64,000 nucleotides of DNA from Bacteroidota bacterium (GCA_018816765.1 JAHIUX010000068.1:1-64000); one strand, 5' to 3'; shown: positions 35,673 through 45,213, counted from the first letter of the stretch. Program-made: numbers and translations. Notes: a model not told the origin generated them from the sequence alone.

Positions 35673-37157
35673 ATGAAAAAAATAATGATATCACTCACAG
35701 TCCTGGTCATGGTTTTGGCAGGCTGTACCAAACTCGATGAAAAACTCTACGATAAAATCCCTGGTGACCAGTATCCTGAAAACGCATCACAGGTAGCCAA
35801 CCTGAGCGTTGATGCCTACAAAAGATTGCAGAATCTTGCCGATGACAACGGCTGGTGGCTTCTGGCCCAGGAAATCAGCTCGGATGAGCTTTGCGGGCCC
35901 ACCCGTGGTTCCGACTGGTTCGATGGTGGCAAATGGCTCGACATGCACACCCACTCATGGTCATACGAAAATGAAGGCGTTAACCGCATGTGGGGTACAT
36001 TCTGGGAAGGCATCACCTCATGTAACCAGATCATCGATATGCTGAATTCATTGCCTCAGAACGAAAGCATCCTTGCAAAGGTTGCCGAAGTGGAAGTAAT
36101 GCGCTCATTCTATTACTATCTGCTGATGGACAATTATGGCGATGCGCCTTACCTCACTACAGCCAACCTGCCTTCTGATTTTCAGCCGTTGAAAGTTCCC
36201 CGCAAAGACATTTACGACAGCCTGGTTACAACCATTGAAACCAACCTGAAGTTTATGAAGCCGATCGACAACAAATTGCTTGCAACACGGTATATGGGCT
36301 TTGCTTTGCTGGCTAAACTGTACATGAATGCAGAAGTGTATACCGGCACCGCCCAGTGGGCAAAAGCCGGGCAGTACTGCGACAGCATCCTGGCTGGTCC
36401 ATACAACCTCGAATCGAACCTTTCGGCTCCTTTTGTAACCAACAACGACAAATCGTCTGAAATCATTTTCTCAATACCTTACGATGAAGACAACTTCACC
36501 GGATTCAGGATTCATATGCGCACCTTGCACTACCAGTCGAACCTGACCTACGACATGCCTGTCGGTCCATGGAACGGCTTTGCTGTTGTGCCTACCTTTT
36601 TCGACACCTTTGATGCCAGCGACAAGCGCAAGGATGCCTGGTTCATTTACGGTCCGCAATACACCAGTGGTGGCGAAGTCATCGTCGAAAGCATCACCGG
36701 CGAACCACTCGATATTGATCCATACCTGCCGGCGCTGTTTATGGCCGAAGGTGAATTTACACCAAAGCAAATCCGTACCACTGGTGCCAGGGTTGGCAAA
36801 TATGAAATCAAGCTGGGTGCTAAGGAAAACCTTAGCAACAACTTCCCCTTGTTCAGGCTTACCGATTTCTACCTGATGAAGGCAGAAACTGAAATTCGCC
36901 AGGGAAACAATGGCGATGCATGGGTGAACCCGATCCGCGAACGCGCCGGTGTGGCTGATTGGTCAGGCACTACCCTCGATCAGTTGCTGGCCGAACGCGG
37001 CCGCGAACTCTGGATGGAGGGACACCGCCGTCAGGACCTGATCCGTTATGGTAAATGGGAAAATTCGTGGTGGGAAAAACCTGCTACCGACGGGTCAAAA
37101 AGGACCTTCCCGATACCCAAATGGGCCATCGATGGCAACCCGAATCTTGGAAATTAA
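35673..37157 (+). CDS. susD: SusD-like starch-binding outer-membrane lipoprotein
   Basis: 494 residues. Lipobox LAGC (C18) then TKLDEKLYDKIPG, so surface-exposed lipoprotein. RagB/SusD fold features: alpha-helical TPR-like N-terminal half (NASQVANLSVDAYKRL, VMRSFYYYLLMDNYGDAPYL, with the family F/Y-rich stretch), and the C-terminal signature YLMKAETEIRQG followed by IRERAG, ERGRELWMEGHRRQDLIRYGKW. Binds glycan at the cell surface and caps the SusC barrel. Sits 12 bp downstream of susC. Confidence 0.95.
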   Translation: MKKIMISLTVLVMVLAGCTKLDEKLYDKIPGDQYPENASQVANLSVDAYKRLQNLADDNGWWLLAQEISSDELCGPTRGSDWFDGGKWLDMHTHSWSYENEGVNRMWGTFWEGITSCNQIIDMLNSLPQNESILAKVAEVEVMRSFYYYLLMDNYGDAPYLTTANLPSDFQPLKVPRKDIYDSLVTTIETNLKFMKPIDNKLLATRYMGFALLAKLYMNAEVYTGTAQWAKAGQYCDSILAGPYNLESNLSAPFVTNNDKSSEIIFSIPYDEDNFTGFRIHMRTLHYQSNLTYDMPVGPWNGFAVVPTFFDTFDASDKRKDAWFIYGPQYTSGGEVIVESITGEPLDIDPYLPALFMAEGEFTPKQIRTTGARVGKYEIKLGAKENLSNNFPLFRLTDFYLMKAETEIRQGNNGDAWVNPIRERAGVADWSGTTLDQLLAERGRELWMEGHRRQDLIRYGKWENSWWEKPATDGSKRTFPIPKWAIDGNPNLGN

Positions 37158-37214
37158 GCTTATCTTTGCGATAATGAATTAACCATTTTTAATCACTAAT
37201 TAAATACTTAACCT

Positions 37215-39080
37215 ATGAAAAAAAGTAATTTTTTGAATGCGTTTAAACTTTCATCTCTGGTGTTGATGACGCTGGTGCTGACTGTCACGTCTTGTAAAAA
37301 AGACAAAGACGATCCTACGCCTCCGGTTATCGTTCTTGATGGCACTTACATTAAAGGTGCCGGTACTGCATTAACCGACTTCGATGCCAAAGGCATGATG
37401 AAGGCCACAAAAAATGAAGTAAACCAGGCCGATCGCGCCCAGTTGCTCGAACTCTATGTTGCCGTTAAGGCTGGTAGCGATGGATTCAACATCGTGAAGG
37501 TTGAAGGCGACGTTAAAACCACCTATGGTCCTGGTGCTGACTTTGCCGTTGTTGGCGAAGCCGACCGCATTACCGACGAACCAAAGCTTGATTTTCAGCG
37601 CGGATCATATGTTGAAACAACCACTCCTTTCACTGTTCCTGCCGATGGTTTGTACCATGTGGTTATCGACACTGAAGTAGGCAAAGTCGTTGTAGTTCCT
37701 GTTCAATACTGGGGACTCATCGGTGCCGCAACTCCAGGTGGATGGGGCGGCGATACCCAGATTCCTGCTGCTGGTTTTGACCTGAGCACCATGACCTTTG
37801 AAGTTGCTGATGTTACCATGACAAAAGCCGACTTCAAATTCCGCTACTCAGGCGGCTGGAAAGTGATCATCGACGACACCTTCGACCTTGGTGGTGGCGT
37901 TGTTGGTATCAGGGTAAACACAAACTTTGGTGGTGCTGTTAATGCACTTGTTCCTGGTGGTGCAAACATTGCCAACGAAACAAGCGGAAAATACACAGCC
38001 AAAATGGTTTGGACCCTCGGAACTGGATTTGTTGCCACAATGACAAAAACCGGTGACCTTGATCTTACTGATTACAGCGCAACACAACTTGGTTTGGTTG
38101 GCGATGGTTTGATGGTTGACGGCGTTCAGCACAACTGGGATGTTACTGTTCAGGTTCAGGTTCCTGTTGTTACCAACGAAACTACTTACGAATGGTCATT
38201 CACTGGTGTTGAAGTAACCACCCTCGGATCATTTAAAATCCGCGAAGGTCAGGACTGGAATGGTAAATCATTTGGTTATCCTCAGGTTACCATGGCCGGT
38301 TTGTCAGCTGACAAATTTGACACCAACGGCGACGGAAACTTTGTACCACTCGAAGACGGTACCTACGACATCATATTTAAAATTGATGCCGTTACCGAAA
38401 CCTACACCTTCACCGTTAACCCTGCCGGAGCAGCACCTGAAATGTTCATGCTCGGCGATGGTTGCGCAGCAGGTTGGGACAACACAGCTGCTTTGCCAAT
38501 GATGGGAAGCAATGGTGTTTATTACCTCGCTACCAATTTACTTGGAACTGGTAAATACATCAAATTCATCACCACCTTAGGTCAATGGGCTCCAATGTAT
38601 GGTACTGATGCCGCTGGCACAAGCACCGGTGGAAACCTTGTTTTCCGTGCAACTGAAAGCGATCCTGACCCATCAAGCATTCCTGCTCCTGAAGCTGAAG
38701 GCATGTATGTGGTTACCATCAATACCAACGACATGACCTATACCATCGCTCCTGCACTCTATATGCTGGGCGACGGTTGCACAGCCGGTTGGGACAACAA
38801 CGCTGCACTTCCCCTGATGGGAGGCGCCAATGGCGTTTACAGCATTACAACCACCCTGTTAGGAACACCGAAAGCCGTGAAATTTATCACCACTTTGGGT
38901 CAATGGGCTCCAATGTACGGAACCGATGCAGCCGGAACAAGCACCGGTGGCGCTCTGGTTTTCCGCGCTACAGAAGCTGATCCTGATCCGGCAAACATTC
39001 CGGCTCCGGACGCTCAGGGAATGTATACCATTACCGCTGACATCACTGGCCTCACTTATACAATTGCTCCTGCAAAATAA
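37215..39080 (+). CDS. SusE/SusF-like surface glycan-binding lipoprotein
   Basis: 621 residues. Lipobox-like VTSC (C27) followed by KKDKDD, a strong charged export signal. Two tandem C-terminal modules of 105 residues (first from about residue 412, second from about 517) each start MLGDGC-AGWDN and contain KFITTLGQWAPMYG, matching the SusE/SusF-type starch-binding modules. The modules are nearly the same in protein, but many synonymous codons differ. Upstream parts hold further beta-rich domains (residues ~40-400). No catalytic motif. Third gene of the sus operon; terminator at 39099. Likely holds starch at the surface. Confidence 0.87.
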   Translation: MKKSNFLNAFKLSSLVLMTLVLTVTSCKKDKDDPTPPVIVLDGTYIKGAGTALTDFDAKGMMKATKNEVNQADRAQLLELYVAVKAGSDGFNIVKVEGDVKTTYGPGADFAVVGEADRITDEPKLDFQRGSYVETTTPFTVPADGLYHVVIDTEVGKVVVVPVQYWGLIGAATPGGWGGDTQIPAAGFDLSTMTFEVADVTMTKADFKFRYSGGWKVIIDDTFDLGGGVVGIRVNTNFGGAVNALVPGGANIANETSGKYTAKMVWTLGTGFVATMTKTGDLDLTDYSATQLGLVGDGLMVDGVQHNWDVTVQVQVPVVTNETTYEWSFTGVEVTTLGSFKIREGQDWNGKSFGYPQVTMAGLSADKFDTNGDGNFVPLEDGTYDIIFKIDAVTETYTFTVNPAGAAPEMFMLGDGCAAGWDNTAALPMMGSNGVYYLATNLLGTGKYIKFITTLGQWAPMYGTDAAGTSTGGNLVFRATESDPDPSSIPAPEAEGMYVVTINTNDMTYTIAPALYMLGDGCTAGWDNNAALPLMGGANGVYSITTTLLGTPKAVKFITTLGQWAPMYGTDAAGTSTGGALVFRATEADPDPANIPAPDAQGMYTITADITGLTYTIAPAK

Positions 39081-39391
39081 GTAGTGCCATTGCATCATAA
39101 AAAAGGTTGTCCTTTCCGGACAACCTTTTTTTTTACCTGTCGAACCCAAAAGGGCACAAATAATAATTTGGGGGCAGCGCATACTCATTCACTCAGGTCG
39201 AAAAGGATGAAATGCACAGGCTGACAATCATGTGAATGTACTTTTATTGCTGCAAGCCTGTTGCCTGTTTATGGTTTCTGCATTTGCGCATATGCCATTT
39301 ATTCCGGCCAAAGCTGCAAATAACTTGCTGTACCAGATATGACATAATCACCCATCATGCGTTATTTTTCATCCATTAAACACTAGAAATC
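39081..39391. other. Intergenic region after the sus operon
   Basis: 311 bp. Apart from the terminator at 39099-39134 it contains only a weak -7-like TACTTTTA at 39239-39246. Nothing else is recognised. Confidence 0.5.
39099..39134 (+). terminator. Terminator of the susCDE-like operon
   Basis: AAAAGGTTGTCC (39101-39112) pairs with GGACAACCTTTT (39118-39129), followed by a T run. Lies 20 nt after the stop codon. Confidence 0.9.
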
Positions 39392-39880
39392 ATGACGAAA
39401 ACCCATTCGAAAATCCTCAGTCTGCTGGCGCTACTGCTGGTCATTGCTACAGTTACAGCCTGCAAAAAGAAAGATGACCCCAACAGTCCGGCCGGCTGCA
39501 GCGGACCTGCACAAATGACATTAACCGGTGCCGTAAATGGCGACTATTGTCTGAAAGAAGTAACCCAGTACAAATACAACGACCGCTTGGAAATCAGCAT
39601 TGTAACAAGCAATGGTGCAGAAAGTCAGATGTTGTTTATCAGTATTGACGGGCAAAATGGCCAGCCACCGCTTACCGGTTCTTTCCTTTGCGGAGGCGAC
39701 AATCCGGGCTTTGTCCAGGCAGGTTTTCATGGTGCCAACGAGGAGTTTTTCAACGCCACCAGTGGCTCAGTCACAGTATCGCAGATCAGCGCGAACAATT
39801 TCAAGGCGAGTTTTAGTGTCAGCGCAAAAGGCTATTACGACGGACAGGTTGTGACCCTTACCGGAACCGTCAATTATTAG
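39392..39880 (+). CDS. Hypothetical lipoprotein
   Basis: 162 residues. Signal sequence with lipobox VTAC (C24) followed by KKKDDPNSPAG, a typical Bacteroidetes lipoprotein N-terminus. The rest is short, beta-rich and Gly/Ser-rich with three further cysteines. No family recognised. It lies between the sus operon and the beta-CASP gene, so a link to glycan use is possible but unsupported. A complete gene with normal codon use. Confidence 0.72.
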   Translation: MTKTHSKILSLLALLLVIATVTACKKKDDPNSPAGCSGPAQMTLTGAVNGDYCLKEVTQYKYNDRLEISIVTSNGAESQMLFISIDGQNGQPPLTGSFLCGGDNPGFVQAGFHGANEEFFNATSGSVTVSQISANNFKASFSVSAKGYYDGQVVTLTGTVNY

Positions 39881-39977
39881 CCGGTCGCGATGCCCAGGCC
39901 ATTGTGGGCGGCAAAGTCAGGCATCTACTAAATAATGTTAAGAAGGGCAGCTTGGCTGAGAGCGGCTGAAAATTGCC

Positions 39978-39985
39978 TACCTTTG
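39978..39985 (+). promoter_or_regulatory. -7 box TACCTTTG of the beta-CASP gene
   Basis: Exact TAnnTTTG match, 34 nt before the ATG at 40020; CTTG at 39951-39954 could be the distal element (23-nt spacing). Confidence 0.5.
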
Positions 39986-40019
39986 GGTTTTGCAAGCCAT
40001 TTTTTGAAAAACCCACATC

Positions 40020-41426
40020 ATGAAAATCAAATTCCTTGGGGCCGCCCGCGAAGTTACCGGAAGCAAACACCTGATTACTACTGATGCCGGCAAGAAGATC
40101 CTGCTCGACTGTGGCAGTTTTCAGGGCAAGGGCCTTGCCACCGACGAAAAAAACCGGAATCCTGGCATAAAGCCGGCCGAAATTGACCATATCATCCTGA
40201 CGCACGCCCACATTGACCATTCGGGCATGATCCCGTATTTCTACAGAGAAGGCTTCAGGGGCTCGGTGATCTGCACTTTTGCCACCCGTGACCTCTGTGC
40301 CATCATGCTGGCTGATAGCGGTTTTATTCAGGAACACGATACCCAGTGGTTCAACAAGAAAAGGGCACGGCAGGGCTTGCCTCCTGTCGATCCCATCTAT
40401 ACCAAACAGGATGCGGAAAAATGCATGGAGCTCTTTATCGGTGTTTCGTATAACCGGAAATTCCGCATCGACCCGAACATCACGGTAAAGTTCACCAATA
40501 CCGGACACCTGCTGGGAAGTGCGGTGGCTTCAATTGAAATTACAGAAAATGGCAAGCCGCTGCGCATTGCCTATACCGGCGACATTGGCCGAAGTGCAAA
40601 CCGCATCCTGCGCTCACCCGATGCATTCCCGCAATGCGATTACCTCATTGCAGAATCAACCTATGGCGACAGACTGCATACGAGCCATCAGGACGCTGCA
40701 GGCATGCTGTTGAAAATTATGCAGGAGACCTGTGTGGAAAAACGGGGAAAACTGATTATTCCTTCTTTCGCCATCGGCCGCACACAGGAACTGGTGTATA
40801 CACTCGACAAATTTTACAATGCCGGCCTGCTGCCCCGCATCAAAATATTCGTTGATAGTCCGCTTGCTGTGAATGCCACCCACATCTTCCGCCTGCATCC
40901 TGAGTGCTTCAACAAAGATGTGCTCAGCCTGATGGAAACTGATCCCGATCCCTTTGGTTTTGCAACACTGGAATATATCACCAAGGTGGAAACATCAAAA
41001 AAACTCAACGACTCGAAGGAACCCTGTGTGATCATCTCTGCTTCGGGTATGATGGAAGCCGGCCGCATCAAGCACCACCTGGCCAACAACATCGACAACC
41101 CAAAAAACACCGTGCTTGTGGTAGGCTATTGTGCCCCCGATACCCTCGGAGCCCGGATCGCCAGAGGTGATAAAGAAGTATCCATCTTTGGAACACCTCA
41201 CCAGGTCAATGCCAGGGTCGAACGCATCGATGCATACAGTGGTCATGGCGATTATGAAGAAATGATTGCGTTTCTGTCGTGCCAGGACAAGCAGGCCATC
41301 AGGAAAGTATTTCTTGTCCATGGTGACGAAACAGCCCAGAATTTTTACAAGGACAAGCTTGCGGAAGCAGGTTTCAAAAAGGTAGCAATTCCAGCTCCTG
41401 GTGAAGAGGTGAGCCTCATTGCATAA
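40020..41426 (+). CDS. Metallo-beta-lactamase/beta-CASP RNA-processing nuclease
   Basis: 468 residues, cytoplasmic. Motif 2 THAHIDHSG binds the two zincs; downstream His and Asp ligands stand in TNTGHLLGSA and AYTGDIGR; the beta-CASP insertion (~200-390) includes SFAIGRTQEL and ISASGMMEAGRIKHHL; the C-terminal SGHGD and FLVHGDE motifs complete the fold. Matches the CPSF73-like/YSH1 group of bacterial beta-CASP proteins that cut or degrade RNA. Not obviously linked to starch use. Confidence 0.93.
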   Translation: MKIKFLGAAREVTGSKHLITTDAGKKILLDCGSFQGKGLATDEKNRNPGIKPAEIDHIILTHAHIDHSGMIPYFYREGFRGSVICTFATRDLCAIMLADSGFIQEHDTQWFNKKRARQGLPPVDPIYTKQDAEKCMELFIGVSYNRKFRIDPNITVKFTNTGHLLGSAVASIEITENGKPLRIAYTGDIGRSANRILRSPDAFPQCDYLIAESTYGDRLHTSHQDAAGMLLKIMQETCVEKRGKLIIPSFAIGRTQELVYTLDKFYNAGLLPRIKIFVDSPLAVNATHIFRLHPECFNKDVLSLMETDPDPFGFATLEYITKVETSKKLNDSKEPCVIISASGMMEAGRIKHHLANNIDNPKNTVLVVGYCAPDTLGARIARGDKEVSIFGTPHQVNARVERIDAYSGHGDYEEMIAFLSCQDKQAIRKVFLVHGDETAQNFYKDKLAEAGFKKVAIPAPGEEVSLIA

Positions 41427-41471
41427 ATATCACACAGGCCCAGACCTCCTGTTGCCTGAAATGCATTGTAT

Positions 41472-41485
41472 TGCAACCGTTTGCA
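41472..41485. promoter_or_regulatory. LacI-type operator candidate (site 4, best palindrome)
   Basis: TGCAACCGTTTGCA is palindromic except for one base pair around a central CG. It lies 102 bp before the amylase ATG and 55 bp before its -7 box, the same spacing as site 1. It links this gene to the lacI regulon. Confidence 0.7.
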
Positions 41486-41539
41486 TTAATTCTTGCAAGC
41501 AATCCTGAACCATTCAATCAAAAAGGGATGTTTGATTGT

Positions 41540-41547
41540 TATCTTTG
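41540..41547 (+). promoter_or_regulatory. -7 box TATCTTTG of the T9SS amylase gene
   Basis: Exact TAnnTTTG match and identical 8-mer to the box at 9273-9280; 34 nt before the ATG at 41574. Confidence 0.6.
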
Positions 41548-41573
41548 TACGACGCCACTTATACCAAATCAAC

Positions 41574-44381
41574 ATGAAGCTATTTCAAACACTCACCCTC
41601 TTTTTATGTCTTGTGGGTTTCACAACCCTCCATGCGCAGGTGATCATTGCCACACCGCCATTTCCAACCGACCAGCAGCAGGTTGTGATTACTTTTAATG
41701 CTACTGAAGGCAGCGGAGGGCTTGCCGGCTACACAGGAGATGTGTATGCACATACGGGTGTCATCACCAACAACAGCAGCAGTGGCTCCGACTGGAAGTA
41801 TGTGGTGGCCAACTGGGGTGTGAATGTTCCCAAAGCCAAACTCACCCGCATTGCGACTGACGTGTACACGCTTACAATTACGCCCAATATCAGGGCTTAC
41901 TATGGTGTGCCTGCCGGGGAAACCATCCACAAGATGGCTTTTGTGTTCAGGAGCGGTGTTCAGGTGGGCGGACAATGGCTCGAAGGAAAGACCGCTGAGC
42001 AGGGCGATATTTTTTATGATGTCGCTGTGGGCGGATTGAATGTGAGCATCATTAATCCGGAGCAAAAGCAACTATTGGCCGAACTGAATCAGGCCATTCC
42101 GGTAGAGGTGGCCTCTATCGACGCAGACTCAACCATCCTGACCATCAACAGCAATAAAGTTGCCGGAACAACAGGGACAAGCCTTTCATACAACATCAAT
42201 GCAGATACCTATGGCAAATTCTGGGTCAAGGCCACAGCTTATGCCAACAACGAAGCGGCAGCTGACTCCTTTTTCTATTTTGTCCGTACCCCGCTTGTTG
42301 TGGAAGACCGGCCTGCCGGCACTGTCGATGGCATCAACTATATCAGCGATACCGAAGTTGTCCTTTCGTTGTTCGCGCCCAACAAGCAATATGTGTTTGC
42401 ACTTGGCGACTTCAACAACTGGGAACTCGATGAAACCAATTACCTTAAACGCACACCCGATGGGCAGCATTACTGGATTTCACTCTCAGGACTCACACCG
42501 GGTCGCGAATATGTGTACCAGTATTTTGTCGATGGCAACTTACGGATTGCCGATCCCTATGCCCAGAAGATCCTTGATCCCTGGAACGACCCCTATATCA
42601 GCGATATCACCTACCCGAACCTGAAACCCTACCCTACCGGTAAAACAACCGGCATTGTAAGTGTGTTTCAGACAGCACAGGTCCCCTACAATTGGGAAGT
42701 GACTGATTTCATTGCCCCACCGGTGGTCAAACAGCTCATTTACGAACTGCATATCCGCGATTTCGTGGCCACCCGCGACATCAAAACGGTGACAGACACG
42801 CTCGATTACCTATCTCGGCTCGGAGTCAATGTGATTGAACTTATGCCCATCAATGAATTCGAGGGAAACGATTCATGGGGCTACAACCCGTCGTTTTATT
42901 TCGCCACCGACAAAGCCTATGGCCGCACTGAGGACTACAAGCGCTTCATCGATGAGTGCCACAAAAGGGGAATGGCCGTGTATATTGATATGGTGCTCAA
43001 CCATTCGTACGGACAATCACCGCTCGTGCAGTTGTATTTCGACCCAACCGCCGGTGATGGTGGTCAGCCGACAGCCGAAAACCCCTGGTACAATCAATCA
43101 TGCCCACATCCGCCTTACTGCTGGGGTTATGATTTTAACCATGAAAGTGTTCATACCAGGGCTTTTGTCGACAGGGTTACAAAGTACTGGCTGACAGAAT
43201 TTAAGGTCGACGGATTCCGCTTCGACTTTACCAAGGGATTCACAAACAAGGTTAGTGATCCGAGCAATTACGACGCCAGCCGCATTGCCATTCTGAAGCG
43301 CATGGCCGACAAAATCTGGGAGGTCAACAGCAACGCCACCGTCATCCTTGAGCATTTCGCCCCCAATACCGAAGAAAAGGTACTGGCGGATTACGGCATG
43401 ATGCTTTGGGGAAACCTGAATTACAACTATAACGAAGCCACGATGGGTTATCCGGCAAACTCAAATTTCAGTGGAATCTCATACCTGCAGCGCGGATGGA
43501 CCAACCCACACCTTGTAGGCTATATGGAAAGCCACGACGAGGAGAGGCTGATGTTTAAAAACCTTCAATTCGGCAACACCTCAAACCAATGGCACAACAT
43601 CAAAAACCTTTCGGTTGCCGTGCAAAGGAATGCCGAAGCAGCTGCTTTCTTTGTCCTTGTGCCCGGTCCGAAAATGATCTGGCAGTTTGGCGAACTGGGT
43701 TATGATGTGAGCATCGACGACCCCTGCCGTGTTTGCGCGAAGCCCATCAGGTGGAACTACTATGGCGAATTCGACAGGCGTCAGCTGTTTTATTATTACA
43801 GCACCCTGATTGAACTGAAGAAAAGCCAGGATATATTCAGTACCCCGACTTTCTCGTTGGATGTAACCGGTGCCATGAAAAAAATCAGGCTTACCAACGA
43901 CGAAATGTCAGCTGTGGTGATTGGCAACTTCGGCGTTACCACCGCCAGCATTAACCCACAGTTTTATACCACCGGAACCTGGTACGACTATTTCAACAAT
44001 GATTCGATCAATGTAACCGATGTGTCAGCGCAAATCAGCCTGCAACCGGGCGAATTCAGGCTGTATACGACCAAACGCTGGCAATCGCCTGCCTTTGTCG
44101 GCCTCAATGAAAACCCGGCCATCAAGCATGGATTCCTCATTTATCCAAACCCGGCACATGATCGGTTTTCCATTGAAATTGAGGCCCCTGTTGCTGCGGA
44201 TTACCACATCAGCCTGATGAATACTGCCGGTCAGACCATCATGCAGCTTTTTCAGGGCAAGCTGCAGTCAGGGCCGAATAAAATCGATACAGCCAACATC
44301 GGTGGATTGCCGCGGGGCTTGTATTTTGTTTCGGTCAATAACAGTCAGGGCGTATCTCTCAGTAAGCTCATGAAGCTTTAA
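41574..44381 (+). CDS. T9SS-secreted GH13 alpha-amylase/pullulanase-like enzyme with CBM48
   Basis: 935 residues. Signal peptide MKLFQTLTLFLCLVGFTTLHAQ sets the start at 41574. An N-terminal beta-domain (~23-160), an Ig-like segment, and a CBM48-type domain (FALGDFNNWE, ~255-345) precede the GH13 barrel: YIDMVLNHS, VDGFRFDFTKGF with nucleophile D551, ILEHF with E593, MESHDEE with D655. The last ~85 residues are a type A T9SS sorting domain (YPNPAHDRFSIEI...GLYFVSVNN...LMKL). It is thus an extracellular starch enzyme; alpha-1,4 versus alpha-1,6 preference is unclear. Preceded by LacI operator site 4. Confidence 0.92.
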   Translation: MKLFQTLTLFLCLVGFTTLHAQVIIATPPFPTDQQQVVITFNATEGSGGLAGYTGDVYAHTGVITNNSSSGSDWKYVVANWGVNVPKAKLTRIATDVYTLTITPNIRAYYGVPAGETIHKMAFVFRSGVQVGGQWLEGKTAEQGDIFYDVAVGGLNVSIINPEQKQLLAELNQAIPVEVASIDADSTILTINSNKVAGTTGTSLSYNINADTYGKFWVKATAYANNEAAADSFFYFVRTPLVVEDRPAGTVDGINYISDTEVVLSLFAPNKQYVFALGDFNNWELDETNYLKRTPDGQHYWISLSGLTPGREYVYQYFVDGNLRIADPYAQKILDPWNDPYISDITYPNLKPYPTGKTTGIVSVFQTAQVPYNWEVTDFIAPPVVKQLIYELHIRDFVATRDIKTVTDTLDYLSRLGVNVIELMPINEFEGNDSWGYNPSFYFATDKAYGRTEDYKRFIDECHKRGMAVYIDMVLNHSYGQSPLVQLYFDPTAGDGGQPTAENPWYNQSCPHPPYCWGYDFNHESVHTRAFVDRVTKYWLTEFKVDGFRFDFTKGFTNKVSDPSNYDASRIAILKRMADKIWEVNSNATVILEHFAPNTEEKVLADYGMMLWGNLNYNYNEATMGYPANSNFSGISYLQRGWTNPHLVGYMESHDEERLMFKNLQFGNTSNQWHNIKNLSVAVQRNAEAAAFFVLVPGPKMIWQFGELGYDVSIDDPCRVCAKPIRWNYYGEFDRRQLFYYYSTLIELKKSQDIFSTPTFSLDVTGAMKKIRLTNDEMSAVVIGNFGVTTASINPQFYTTGTWYDYFNNDSINVTDVSAQISLQPGEFRLYTTKRWQSPAFVGLNENPAIKHGFLIYPNPAHDRFSIEIEAPVAADYHISLMNTAGQTIMQLFQGKLQSGPNKIDTANIGGLPRGLYFVSVNNSQGVSLSKLMKL

Positions 44382-44435
44382 GCATACTTTCCGAAGGAAA
44401 AAGCAGTCGAAGTTAAGCAGCAAATACCCTTATTG

Positions 44436-44828
44436 TTATTGGGTCGTTTGCACACACTGGTCGCTTCCGGTATATAGGTTGGTGTTTGTTTGCGCGGTAT
44501 AGCTCACCTTCATTGCACCGGTTTTCACGCTGCCTTCTGCCCCGGCTTTCAGCAATTTCTGGTTGGTCAGTGCCACGGTGATGCTGCTGTGACCTGTGGG
44601 ATTTTCGATGATCACCTTGCCTGTTTCGTCATAGTAATAAAACGAAGCGACCTGATAATCGCCGCTAACTTCCAGGGTATAGGTAACCTCAATACTGGCC
44701 TCGGTAAATACGGCATTTGCTGTTTCCAGCACACAGCTCATCGGCTGGGTTTCTTTTTCCTTGATGCAGGATGTGGAAATGGACGTTGCAACGAACGTCA
44801 GCAGAACAAATAAGTAGGTATGGCGCAT
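44436..44828 (-). CDS. Hypothetical lipoprotein
   Basis: 130 residues. Signal sequence ending ISTSC, followed by IKEKETQ, so probably a lipoprotein. A beta-rich remainder with two more cysteines (MSC and DQC) that could form a disulfide. No family recognised. Last gene of a three-gene leftward operon, 3 bp after the thioesterase gene. Confidence 0.7.
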   Translation of the reverse strand: MRHTYLFVLLTFVATSISTSCIKEKETQPMSCVLETANAVFTEASIEVTYTLEVSGDYQVASFYYYDETGKVIIENPTGHSSITVALTNQKLLKAGAEGSVKTGAMKVSYTAQTNTNLYTGSDQCVQTTQ

Positions 44829-44831
44829 GGG

Positions 44832-45212
44832 TTAAATCTGGTTCATGAATTTATCTTTATCGACGATGAATCGGGTGTGTGTTCCATGTCCAACGAGCAG
44901 TTCTTCGTCGAACACAAGCACTTCGAACACGATGCGCCGGCCTGCTGATTCAAGCACCTGACTCTCGCAATGCAGCTTATGACCCACTGCGGACGCCCTC
45001 AGGTGTTTGATGTTGACCTCCGTTCCCACGCTGGTGGCGTTCTCGGGCAACAGCTCATCAATACTTTTCAATGCGGTAAGTTCCATAAAGGCAACCATGG
45101 CCGGTGTGGCGAAAACCTCGACCAGGCCTGAGCCATAAGTAATGGCAGTATCGGCAAGCGTCACCACCATTTCCTGATATCCCTTGGTGCCGGGAGTAAT
45201 GCGTGAATTCAT
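44832..45212 (-). CDS. Hotdog-fold thioesterase (FlK-like)
   Basis: 126 residues. Pattern VTLADTAITYGSGLVEVFATPAMVAFME followed by SVGTEVNIKHLRASAVGHKL and HTRFIVD matches the fluoroacetyl-CoA-thioesterase-like hotdog family that hydrolyses acyl-CoA thioesters. Substrate unknown. One base separates it from the osmC-like gene upstream, so both are co-transcribed. Confidence 0.85.
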   Translation of the reverse strand: MNSRITPGTKGYQEMVVTLADTAITYGSGLVEVFATPAMVAFMELTALKSIDELLPENATSVGTEVNIKHLRASAVGHKLHCESQVLESAGRRIVFEVLVFDEELLVGHGTHTRFIVDKDKFMNQI

Positions 45213-45213
45213 G

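Noticed and set aside
44381-44436. Terminator between the amylase and the convergent lipoprotein gene
   Set aside because: Only a short TTTCC/GGAAA stem without a T run on either strand.
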